64,000 nt of DNA from Siphonodentalium dalli (Eukaryota > Mollusca > Scaphopoda > Gadilida > Siphonodentaliidae), in assembly GCA_032622095.1 (NCBI GenBank), contig CP136063.1:82811980-82875979 (forward strand). The letters are read 5' to 3'. Position 1 is the stretch's first letter. Every line of letters begins with the position of its first letter. The notes under the pieces were generated by a model. The model was not told the origin of the DNA. It was given only the letters and a program-made list of their open reading frames with translations, and did no database searches. The translations under genes were made by a program, and so were the position numbers. Below are positions 54,819-64,000 of this stretch, one piece after another.

Positions 54819-55894
54819 TGCGAAGGGTTACCCGTCGATTCTGTCTGTTCCTGGTACTCGTACTACTGTCGTTCGCCCTCGTGTACCAGTGTTCAAAGCA
54901 CTCCTTATCATCGGAAACCGTTGAACGAGACGAATACGAAAATGACGAATACGTATATCGTGATGACGTAAGAACTGACTACCATCCACACGAAGATTCT
55001 CAGAAAACTAAAATCGAAGATAAAGGCGATCGTATCGAGAAGTTCAGATTCAATGAGCTGTTTCCTCACAATGCGCAAGGTCCATTGAAACCAAACGAAG
55101 AAGATCACAATGAAGAAACGCGTCCAAATGTGAGAATATTCACGGGCCAACCCCGGTTAAATATTACCACCAAATGTGTTCCTCTGAAGTATGCCAAGGG
55201 GAATCACTCTATATGCACACACGATAGAAATGTCGACAGAATGATTTCGTCGTTTGTTCAGGATTACGGTTCTTGGGAGTCGGACTTCATGGAGGATCTA
55301 GCTTCAGTCTTGACTTCGAACCCTGACCTTGAATTTATTGACCTTGGCTGTAACATAGGAGTATTCAGTATTTTAGCCGCTTCGTTCGGAAACAAGGTAG
55401 TTGCAGTGGACCCCTTGCTTTCAAATTTGGAACTGATTTCTGAATCAATTCGTATTAATAATTTGAAAAACATCACGACCGTTCTGAATGCTCTTTCTAG
55501 CAGAAGAGGCTCCGTTTCTATGGAAATTGTTGACGGTAATATAGGCGGTTCGTACATCCGGGCTTCACGTCCTAATGATACGTACAAAGTCGATGCCATT
55601 TTGTTGGATGACCTAATTCCGATTACCAATCGTGGTAAAGCGTTCGTCAAACTCGACATCGAAGGAAATGAACACGTGACATTGAAAGCTACCTCTAAAT
55701 TCTTCCAGGAGATAGATGTCAGATATCTGCGCATGGAATGGATGCTAGTCAGTGGAAAGAAGGAGGGGCGTGAGATGGTTGACATCTTAGTCCGACACGG
55801 AATGCTCCCTTATGAAGATATACACAGAAAGAAAATGCTTTTACCCGAACTTCAATATTCATGGCCGGACAATGTCTACTGGATCAAGAGGTGA
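54818..55894 (+). CDS. FkbM-family methyltransferase, membrane-anchored
   Basis: 358 aa, single exon. Residues 8-23 (FCLFLVLVLLSFALVY) form an N-terminal signal anchor after a basic MRRVTRR, implying a type II Golgi/ER membrane protein. An acidic stem (about 30-100) follows. The SAM-dependent methyltransferase fold spans about 165-345: motif I FIDLGCNIGVFSI (173-185), acidic VVAVDPL (194-200), and the FkbM hallmark FVKLDIEGNE (276-285) followed by LRMEW (304-308). N-glycosylation sequons at N115, N129, N218 and N253. The family methylates hydroxyl groups of small molecules or sugars; the substrate here is unknown. Many invertebrates carry expanded sets of such genes. The start is the first ATG in frame that gives the anchor. 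Confidence 0.9.
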   Translation: MRRVTRRFCLFLVLVLLSFALVYQCSKHSLSSETVERDEYENDEYVYRDDVRTDYHPHEDSQKTKIEDKGDRIEKFRFNELFPHNAQGPLKPNEEDHNEETRPNVRIFTGQPRLNITTKCVPLKYAKGNHSICTHDRNVDRMISSFVQDYGSWESDFMEDLASVLTSNPDLEFIDLGCNIGVFSILAASFGNKVVAVDPLLSNLELISESIRINNLKNITTVLNALSSRRGSVSMEIVDGNIGGSYIRASRPNDTYKVDAILLDDLIPITNRGKAFVKLDIEGNEHVTLKATSKFFQEIDVRYLRMEWMLVSGKKEGREMVDILVRHGMLPYEDIHRKKMLLPELQYSWPDNVYWIKR

Positions 55895-57763
55895 CACTAG
55901 TCGACTTACCCTATGTACCATATGGTATATAGCGTGTAAACGTGTGCACACGTATTCATGTCGTTTGAGAAATCTGTGGACGAAATGTAGTCTGTAATAT
56001 TTGGCCACATGTATTGTAGTTTAACCCTTTCGATATATACTGAATATAAAAGCCCTATCATTTATAACGTTTATATTAGAATGGTCTATTATTCATTTGG
56101 ATGGGGTTTATCGAAAATGAGCAGGCAACAGGCTGACAAAAAGTGCAAAACGATTCTTATGCATTGGTGGGACATGTTCAGATAATACGTTCAATGGTAT
56201 TTTTTTTTAAACTTATTATGTGAATATTTCCTATATAAGGTACCGGTAACTACTCGTCGTCAATGAGTATTTATTTTTAAAAAAAGGTTAAAAGTGAGAC
56301 AATGCAGGCGACAACTGTTTTATTGTGAGAAAATGTCAGATACCTTTCCCTGATCGCCGACGTATTGTCATGACCGTAATCATTCCACTGTTTTAAAATA
56401 TAGCCAATAACTATGCGATATCGACCACGTACAGACAGACGTACAGCTTTCTCAATCGACAGGAAATTTGCTACAATTGTTTACGAACTCTCAACACTCG
56501 ATACTGGTCAAATGTGAGTGCTATAATACTGCTGTAATTGGTTGGATGTGCTGCATGTGTATAGGTCTGATATACTGCCAGAATGTAGTGCCATTTTCCA
56601 ATGAACCATTTCACAGTCGTTTGGCAAAATAGAAGAATTTAAAAAAGCCCTTATAAAGAAGCATATATTTGAACACAATTCGAACTGACTCTAACTTATT
56701 ACAAGACTGTCTCCGTTGCCATTTTGATTGAGAACGTTCTGCAACACTTTCCAGTAATCGTTCACTGTCAGGAAACAAGTGGTCTCAAAATGATATATCA
56801 CGAAATAAAGATGGCGATTTTTGAACAAATAAATACAAAGAACGAGGTATTCTCTGGCATTCTTAATACCAAAGTTTCGATCCTTCGGTTGGAAAGTTTG
56901 GTACCAAAGAAATACGTTTATTCCGGCACAAATGGGTTGGTTCCATGCCTTGATATGAAATTATCTTGTTTTTTATATATGGTTTTCAAATCCGCCATTT
57001 AAGATATAAGTTTTAACGTTAGACTACGTGATACCTGATGTTTGAATATCTTCAAATGTTTTCGAGTACGTCTTTATAGCCTCGAGTCGGGGGAATTGAG
57101 GAAAGACCACAAACAAGAATAAATATATCGATAATTTAAATTATAAATACGAACCAACATCGTGGTATTATAGCAGGACATATTATCCAGTTGTGATACG
57201 TTGATCTCAATTCACTGTGGATTTGAACGAGAATACATGGAGATCTCATCATTATGACTTCTATATATGGTGCTGTCTTTCAGACACATCCAAGAAAGCG
57301 AATCCATGCGCACGGGACTAGAGAAATCATCGAACGAGTGAGGAGCCATTCTAACCGAAGATACACAATGGAATCTCGCATTACTGAACGAAATCTCGTT
57401 TCTAGAATCGTGCATATTCATAATAAAGGTGACACGCAGTTCTGAATTTAATCAGAACTGGGTGACACGATAACCTCATTGTCACTTGGTGCTCTTGAAC
57501 TATTTTATGTTTACATATATGTTATTTGGTTTATTTATTCATGAGCTTTATATTAAAATTCAACCTCTTGTTGTAATGCTTTAGTGATGTTGTATATACC
57601 TTTACGCCGAGGCAGATCACCTGCGGGCCCCAAATACAAATATGAGCACCGCGTGTATTTGCATTTATGTTATACAAACGATTTTTTTAGATGTGAAGAA
57701 AAAAGTAGTTTGTGGCCAATGTGACGTCAGTAAAAGTACATATCCCTTCCATGACTGGAGCTT
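55895..57763. other. intergenic, no clear gene
   Basis: 3' flank of the FkbM gene. The open frame at 56724-57002 has no recognisable domain. See the separate weak exon candidate at 57284-57428. Confidence 0.4.
57284..57428 (+). CDS. possible orphan exon, arginine-rich
   Basis: A good acceptor (ctatatatggtgctgtctttcag) precedes 48 open codons, THPRKRIHAHGTREIIERVR through RNLVSRIVHIHNK, ending at AAAG|gtgaca. Very basic, no domain recognised, and no partner exon identified. Could be chance. Confidence 0.2.
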
Positions 57764-57998
57764 CCTGATTTTTTGCGAACACCGTGCCAATGTATTATCT
57801 TACATGTATATATATGGGAGTCTCCCATAGGGAGCATGGCATATATAAGATAATACATCGACCTATATAATAATATTTACCTTGACATTGTAAGCCAATG
57901 CATTCCCTTATATATGTTCGGCTCCCTGTGGGAGATTCGTATATATAAGTGAATGCACTGACACATGATCTCTAATGCTGCAAATTCGCAGCTCTCGA
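57764..57998 (+). mobile_element. double-hairpin element, second family, copy 2
   Basis: Stem-loops GCCAATGTATTATCTTACAT...ATATAAGATAATACATCG and GCCAATGCATTCCCTTATAT...TATATAAGTGAATGCACTG, each with a GGGAGTCTCCC or GGCTCCCTGTGGGAG apex. Shares start, spacer and the AATGCTGCA...CGCAGCTC tail with 26490-26700. Confidence 0.75.
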
Positions 57999-58037
57999 CG
58001 GACGATATGGACCGATGATGAAGCGACACATAATATG

Positions 58038-58378
58038 CAAGCTTCCAATTAGGGGCCTCGGTGGCTCAATCGGTTAGGGGTACAACTCCAAGCCGTTTCG
58101 CCTTCCAGCGCTGGCGATAAGGGTTCAAATCCACATGTTTCCATCGTGGACTTTGTAACTCGAAATCGTTATCTGGGAAAGTTGCCAGTTACTTGCCGAT
58201 GGCCGGTGGTTTGCCGCACATGGTCGACGAGTTTATCAGCCATTGAAATCACTGTTAGATTAGCCGTAAGTGTGCGGATTTCCTTCACCATTAAAACTGG
58301 CAATGTCGTGATATGGCCTTAGTGGCTAAAGCGACATAAAACCCCAATCAATCAATCAATCAATCAAGCTTCCAATTA
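58038..58378 (+). mobile_element. tRNA-derived SINE with 14-bp target duplication
   Basis: 313-bp body at 58052-58364 flanked by perfect direct repeats CAAGCTTCCAATTA (58038-58051 and 58365-58378). The head is tRNA-like: box A TGGCTCAATCGG at 58062-58073 and box B GGTTCAAATCC at 58122-58132. The tail is (AATC)n. It should be transcribed by RNA polymerase III and moved by a partner LINE. The perfect duplication indicates a recent insertion. Confidence 0.93.
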
Positions 58379-58928
58379 AAGGGACACATGTCCTTAAATT
58401 CGTAGTGCATGATGGGTAAATGTGCAAAAATGTATAAGTCTGTAACAACATCATAACTAAGAATAGATAAACTTTGTTCTTATATTCATTATTGATATAG
58501 TTCTCCAACATAACGAATTACGAAATTCCGTGTGTTGAAGCAGGTGTTGTGTAAACAAAACTATTACAGTGATCTGTCAAGAAATATCGTTATAATCATG
58601 TAGTATATATTATAAGTTAAACTATTTTAGTCTGAATATGATATTCAGAATATTGTTCAATAATTTGACCTTCTCCAATGTGTTTACTGTGAAGACTTGG
58701 TTAAATTTTGTATCTTATTGAACTATAATTGTGCTTTTATCGGCAATTTCACTAACAGTAATGAATACATAACAATGATTTTGAAGTGCGAAATCTTATT
58801 ATTAGAGAGTTATTAATAAGGAAAATAAGAACTAGGTCAATCTTTTCATGTGCTTGTTGGTGATATATAGTTGTTTTATAGACTTGTATGTTGTTTCGCA
58901 TGAATCCAATTAGAATGCCTTGCGTCAC
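58379..58928. other. intergenic, no gene seen
   Basis: AT-rich, no repeat borders or exons recognised. Confidence 0.4.
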
Positions 58929-59405
58929 TTTAAAGGCCCACGTAATTTTCGAACACCCAGATAATTTGTTATAAAACATAATAATAATGCCATATTATAT
59001 ACCAGTTGGAAGTGGAAGCTCCAAAACAATGTATTATCAACTTATTCGGTGTAATAAACTGTGAACATGTTTTTGTTTAGATACCGACCTGATGTTCTGT
59101 GCTCCAATTTCATTATTTTCAATGGAAGGGGAATAACTTAAGATATAGAGTTATTCCCCTTCCATTGAAAATACAATTTTAGTTCGAATTATGTTGCATT
59201 CTTGGAGCCATAACGGGGGCAATCTTTCTATGATTTCAGCTGTTTTTTATTTCTCTATGAGCATCTTCTGAGACACAGACATTTCAAATGGTGATGAATT
59301 ATAGTATTTTAATCATATTTTAGGACATAGCTTGTTATTAAAACCGTATATCAAGGCACTATATAAAAAATAATCGGTGACTTGAGAATTAAATGAGCCT
59401 TTAAA
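58929..59405 (+). mobile_element. MITE family A, complete short copy
   Basis: 477 bp from TTTAAAGGCCCACGTAATTT to AATTAAATGAGCCTTTAAA. Central palindrome: GGAAGGGGAATAACTTA, short loop, AGTTATTCCCCTTCC at about 59123-59166. Serves as the uninterrupted reference for the copies at 16093 and 24795. Confidence 0.85.
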
Positions 59406-60683
59406 TCTACATGTAGTAATAGAATGATGTTGGTGCGCATATAAATCGACAGCAGTCTAACCGCATAAAGGCTGGGTTTATAAGCTTCCTGAAGTTGAAA
59501 AATATTTCAAGACAAAAAGATATGGTTCCCTTCCCTCCCATGAGGAACAAAGAGCGTGCATTGCTACCCTTTTCGTGTCAGATGTAAACATGAACAGCTT
59601 TTCGCTCACTTATTTATGTGTGGAACGTTGGAAGCAATTGGTAAATTTCAATCAATTTGGTGTCTTCAGATGGCGATAGTGCGATGACTTGAACAAATAT
59701 CAACTGATTTTGTTTTGATTCGGTATATGAGACTTACTCAATGTTTTGATCCAATTCGAAAGCCGGCCAGATCCACGTAATTTTGGCGTAGTTACTGCAC
59801 TTAATTTGTGCATTATGTGAATTTTGATCGCGATAGAACAATAACGTTTGCGAGGTCGGTTCCCGGGGGAGTATTTGGGATGTCATGCAGACTTCCTCAA
59901 AAGTGTTTTGTATGATATATAGCCAGTTATACAATTAATGTATTTTCAATACAAGCCCACGTTTGTCATAACTACCACAACTTGACCCCGCATCTCTGCA
60001 TGGTGTGATTCTTATTTGATGTGTCCAAAGTATACGAAGCATTGGTGTAAGTAAATAATATACATGTACTTTATATTGATCAGCTTACCCCAACCTCATG
60101 ACTCAATAAAAGCAAAATAGCGAGGCCTGACCTGGCGTGACATTATTCAAAATAAATGTTCAATGGTGTACTTATATTCCTGGAACGCGACAGTTCTTAG
60201 CGAGTAATTGCCATTTTAACTTAAGCTTGGAGATAATGAGTCGCTTTCAATGACATCACTGCCTTCATTTTCAGTTGCTTGTGCAATAATCAAAATTTCT
60301 CTTGACACATATTATCAAAGCGGTTATGGAATGTTTCGCCATATATTTCGGTTATTTCTTGATAAACTGAAAAAAACTATGTCAATCATTTAATAAATAA
60401 GGAGTCTATATATGCAATGCAATGGTAATACTAAACAATTATTCAGCATGCAGTCAATAAATATTGGTAGAACGATGAATGGTTGTTTACATGTATATGT
60501 AGATATATACTATATAGCTGATAGAGAGATGGAACTGAAAATTCTAACGAGATACCGTTTCTTAGTCGATGACCTGCGATGACCGGATCATAGCTAACTG
60601 GTAATGTCGCTGGAAATTACGGCTGATCAGCGATATTGGCTGTCACAGGGCTCCACATTCGTTGTCAGCTTTTCAGACCTGTC
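59406..60683. other. intergenic, no gene seen
   Basis: No recognised exon or repeat family. Confidence 0.4.
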
Positions 60684-60956
60684 ACAATAAGCGAAATTAT
60701 TGAGTCGCTACCATATTGGATCCATACAGCCCCGTTCCACGCATTCAGTGCTACAGGTCAAAGTTCTGGAGTAGCATTCCATATATGGAGATTTTGAATA
60801 TTCATGAATTCAAAATATGAAATTCATGAATATTCAAAACTCCATATAATATATGGAATGCTACACTAGAACTTTGGCATGGTTGTAGCACTTAAACCGC
60901 GGAATGGGGGCTGGATGGATCGAATATGGTAGCGACTCAGTGATCACGCTTATTGT
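60684..60956. mobile_element. 273-bp inverted-repeat MITE
   Basis: CAATAAGCG...GAGTCGCTACCATATTGGAT on the left faces ATATGGTAGCGACTC...CGCTTATTG on the right. Pairing continues through GTCAAAGTTCTGGAGTAGCATT to a centre near 60815 (TTCATGAATT). Related to 31962-32125. Confidence 0.85.
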
Positions 60957-60983
60957 ACTTTTTCACTGACTTTTGTGGGTAGC

Positions 60984-61227
60984 GGGGTAATGTCGCAAGA
61001 GCTATACTCGTCCTTGACCTCAATAAATAGTGTACTCGCAGGGCGCGCATCTTTAATCTCAAATCGACTCCATTCCACCCGCATGTGCAATTTGACTTAT
61101 ATATAAAGATGTTCCACCCACTTTGGTGTTCTAGAAACAACCCGAAAAAGACCCGTTAATTTGTTGAATATAACGTGACTGCAAATTCTGAGGTGAAGGT
61201 CGAGTATAGCTCTTGCGACATTACCCC
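60984..61227. mobile_element. 244-bp MITE with perfect 27-bp TIRs
   Basis: Arms 60984-61010 and 61201-61227 are exact inverted copies starting GGGGTAATGTCGCAAG. Similarity continues a few bases inward (TCCTTGACCT / AGGTGAAGG). No ORF. Confidence 0.85.
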
Positions 61228-61399
61228 TCTACCACATTGGTATTGTCAGCTTCTCAAATCTCGTCGGCGAAATTGCAATGCTCCATATCCGGAGTCGCGT
61301 TTACGTTTGAGACAATCTGCACACGACCCGTAAATCTACCTCCAATGTCCAGCTCATCTCTCACACAATGTATACTCGTGTATTCTTTCACTATTTCCA

Positions 61400-61945
61400 T
61401 ACATGCTAGATCATGCCATGAACCTCTACTCTGGATAACGCCCGTAGAGATCATATTCCACCAGTACAAAACCTTGGAACCTTTTGAAGTTTTGACAGGA
61501 AGCCTTATAAAATCGAAAAAATAACGCAAGGAATATATTTTTTAGTTATGATCTGTACCTTAATAATATACTTCAATTTATATGTGAAAGTTCCAACCAG
61601 CTGTTCCAATTTGAAATAAATTTCACGATTTAAGTAACTTTGTGAGCCATTTTGCTTTGCGTCGCTTACTATTATGGAATTTATCATTGGTAATTAATTT
61701 AATGTTTATTGCGATATCGGCTCACAAAAGGATAGAAAAACATGCAATTTTTGAATTGGGATCTTCACCTACAGTGAAGTACATTATTAAAGAACAGATA
61801 ATAACTAAGAAATATATTCCCCGCGTTATTTTTTTTTCTATATAAGGCTTCCTGTCAAAACTTCAAAAAGTTCCCAAGGTTTTGTACTGGTGGAATATGA
61901 TCTCTATATGGGCGTAGCTAAGAGTTGAGATTCATGACATGATCT
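61400..61945. mobile_element. foldback element with ~170-bp arms
   Basis: The left arm (about 61400-61570) and right arm (about 61780-61945) share, in inverse order, ATCATATTCCACCAGTACAA, AACCTTGGAACCTTTTGAAG, TTTTGACAGGAAGCCTTATA and AAGGAATATATTTTTTAGTT. The loop contains TTTGCTTTGCGTC also found at 12505-12740. The minus-strand frame 61254-61529 partly lies in the left arm. Confidence 0.8.
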
Positions 61946-62043
61946 ACATATACATGCATGTTCATGTAAATGAACCACACCTTACAAGTACGTGTTGAAA
62001 AACGACAGCGATTTCACAAACGGATTTAGTTTTCAAAGAAATA

Positions 62044-62406
62044 TCACAGGATGATCGACGCCTCTTTACTTCCTCTTCTTCTCGCGAGAGCTGCGAGATC
62101 TCGCGTGGTAGTTAGAGAGCACGTTCGAGGACGGAATTCACGATCGTCATCGAATCCATCTCCTCCGCGGGTTTCTGTGCCTTCGGTTGAAGCTAAATTA
62201 GTAATACTGGAAGACCTAACCACAAAGGTCGGTTGTATCACAGTCGAGTCGTCGTCTGCTTCACTTATAGAGTTATCGACCTTGTCAATCTCCTCCTCGA
62301 AGCACTGATCTGCAGGCTTCCGCTCAGACCTATGTAGTCCCCTGATCGTATCATGAATGTCCATAAACTGTCTTTTCAACAGAACGTCGTGTTGCCTCAT
62401 TTCAAT
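62044..62406 (-). CDS. terminal coding exon of an unidentified minus-strand gene
   Basis: After acceptor catatttcgaatttcag (minus strand), 120 codons start IEMRQHDVLLKRQFMDIHDT and end RDLAALARRRGSKEASIIL with a TAA stop. The first 30 residues look helical or coiled coil. The middle is acidic (FEEEIDKVDNSISEADDD). Later parts are Ser/Thr/Arg-rich with RRRGS and RSSSIT phosphosite-like motifs, and the last residues resemble a class II PDZ ligand. Residue make-up is protein-like and unlike the surrounding repeats. I do not recognise the family. Upstream exons should lie at higher coordinates, probably beyond the window. Confidence 0.6.
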   Translation of the reverse strand: MEMRQHDVLLKRQFMDIHDTIRGLHRSERKPADQCFEEEIDKVDNSISEADDDSTVIQPTFVVRSSSITNLASTEGTETRGGDGFDDDREFRPRTCSLTTTRDLAALARRRGSKEASIIL

Positions 62407-62844
62407 CTGAAATTCGAAATATGTGTTGGTATAAACAAGCGTATTATACATGTAGTTCAATACAGTAGTTGGTCCATGTATTTTCATACCCGTATATCAT
62501 ACATTAACAGTAATATATTACTCCCCATTTTCTAATTGGTCAAATGCACGTACTGTTTTCATAGTCACGTGCATATTGGTGGATGTGTATGTAAGCTTGT
62601 GGTAGATTCTTACTCCAGATTAAGATGACATTCACACTGATGTCGTTGTTCGAATGACACGTTATACCGAAGTATTGACATGCAGGGGCAATTCTGAAAT
62701 AATCACATTGAGTCGAATGTCTATGGTTGTCCACCAATCGCAGAAGTGCAGATGTCAGTGTCGTTAATATTCAAATAAAAATAGTAGGAAAATTTGTAAC
62801 ATGTAAGACAACCTATATAGTGTGTGTATACGCGGTTACGTAGC

Positions 62845-64000
62845 GTTTTTCCGAAGACCCATAACTCCGAAGGTCCGATTCTCCGAAGGTCAGATTCTCC
62901 GACGCCCCGATTCTCCGAAAGCCCATAACTCCGAAGTCCCGATTCTCCGAAATCCCATAACTCCGAAGACCCATAACTCCGAAAGCCCATAACTCCGAAG
63001 GCCTATAACTCCGAACGCCCATAACTCCGAAGGTCTATAACTCCGAAGGGCCGATTCTCCGAAGGTCCGATTCTCCGAAGATCATGTTTTATCGCTTTTT
63101 AAATAGTGTACAGTCCAGTGGCGGGGTCAATGGGGCCCTAGGGAAGACCGCCCCCCAAAAACATGTCAAATGTCATGTAAACGTCAGGAAATCCCTCCTA
63201 GGCATTCAAATATTCACAGTGTTCCTGCCCAGGCATATCATATGCATGATATATCCCCCACATATCCCCCACATATGCTAATTAATGTGCACCCCTAAAT
63301 GGGAACTCTGGCTCCGCCACTGGTGTGCACCGGGTATATTATAACGAAACGCTGCAAGAATGTCAGAGTAGCCTAACATGCACAGGGGCGACAACTTCTT
63401 CCCCGTTCACCCCTGTACATTTTACTCTGGCATCTCATGGGCCAACGTAACGTTATAGTATCTGGTGTATAGTCAGTGGCGGGCCAGGATTCCCATTTAG
63501 GTGGGGGCAGTAGGAAAAGTTTGAATATTTTGATGCCCCATGAGCGATTTCCGGGCGTTTATATGACATTGGACATGTTTTGGTAGGGGCCCATATTGTC
63601 TGAAATAGCCAGTAGAGGTTTAATGGGGAAAGTGGGAATTTTGGGACCCCTTGGCTTCGCCACTGGACTGTACACTATTTAGTAAACGATAATACCCCGA
63701 TAAAACAAAATCTTCGGAGAATCGGACCTTCGGGGAATCGGACCTTCGGAGTAATAGGTCTTCGGAGAATCGGCCCTTCGGAGTTATAGGTCTTCGGAGT
63801 TATAGTTCTTCGGAGAATCGGCCCTTCGGAGTTATGGGCTTTCGGAGAATCGGATCTTCGGAGTTATGGGCCGTCGGAGAATCGGGTCTTCGGAGTTATG
63901 GGCCGTCGGAGAATCGGGTCTTCGGAGTTGAGGGCCGTCGGAGAATCGGGTCTTCGGAGTTGTGGGCCTTCGTAGTAATAGGTCTTCGGAAAACCGGTCT
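62845..64000. mobile_element. foldback element with arms of 16-bp TCCGAAG units
   Basis: The left arm 62849-63081 has about 14 units of TCCGAAGxxCCATAAC or TCCGAAGxxCCGATTC. The right arm from about 63707 has 17 inverse units (CTTCGGAGAATCGGxC or CTTCGGAGTTATxGGx) and ends near 63990. Inside is a second inverted pair, AAATAGTGTACAGTCCAGTG at 63099 and its complement at 63663-63682, plus GCTCCGCCACTGG/CAGTGGCGGG words. The open frames on the left arm (62721-63022 -) are repeat translations. Confidence 0.85.

Noticed and set aside
54908-55785. Antisense frames of 80 and 173 aa
   Set aside because: Shadows of the FkbM coding sequence.
58052-58140. Functional tRNA gene
   Set aside because: Boxes A and B are present, but the acceptor stem does not close and the sequence continues into a SINE body with target duplication.
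61254-61529. 91-aa minus frame with an exon-like composition (WHDLACMEIVKEY...)
   Set aside because: Half of it lies in a foldback arm, it has no valid 3' donor and no recognisable domain. Kept only as a possibility.
62721-63022. Two minus frames with repeated RSYG/SELW peptides
   Set aside because: The 16-bp unit gives a repeating peptide in any open frame; it is a foldback arm, not a repeat protein.
63707-63993. CRISPR-like regular array of short repeats
   Set aside because: Units are 16 bp without unique spacers, form the arm of an inverted repeat and lie in eukaryotic sequence.

Overview
This is intron-rich, repeat-dense eukaryotic nuclear DNA, AT-rich by eye and very likely from a marine invertebrate. 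Frequent ACATGTACATGTA words, LINE C-terminal domains, a tRNA-derived SINE, pearl/HINE-like tandem-core repeats and many terminal-inverted-repeat (TIR) MITEs suggest a lophotrochozoan, with a mollusc as best guess. That taxon is inference from repeat style, not proof.

Two host genes can be assembled. (1) A PHF24/GINIP-like gene on + runs from 18175 to 39642. It has seven coding exons whose splice phases all fit, giving 417 aa: an N-terminal MGN-type myristoylation motif, one C4HC3 PHD finger (exon 2) and four EF-hand loops (exons 3-7). (2) A single-exon FkbM-type methyltransferase on + (54818-55894) has an N-terminal membrane anchor and an upstream ORF whose stop overlaps its start codon. A probable terminal exon of an unidentified minus-strand gene lies at 62044-62406, and a weak orphan exon candidate at 57284-57428. 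No rRNA or intact tRNA gene was seen.

Layout. 1-18000: intergenic, with a broken LINE (608-1955), MITEs, pearl-like ~130-bp tandem repeats and 16-bp CTTCGGA repeats. 18175-39642: the PHF24-like gene, with introns packed with transposons. These include a near-identical inverted pair of 0.39-kb piggyBac-type double-hairpin MITEs that closely bracket exons 2-4, and an antisense FLYWCH zinc-finger exon inside a TIR element in intron 6. 40000-54400: intergenic, with a 193-bp palindrome, a LINE 3' end, a nearly complete 4.3-kb minus-strand LINE (43617-47925) with two ORFs, microsatellites and a CACTCTTAGAA-ended repeat. 54400-55900: the FkbM gene. 55900-64000: SINE, MITEs, long inverted repeats, the minus-strand exon, and a foldback element built of 16-bp units running to the window end.

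The two clear genes show no operon-like or pathway link. The main biological interest is how transposon-derived inverted repeats are placed against PHF24 exon borders, and several structurally odd mobile-element families that share termini.
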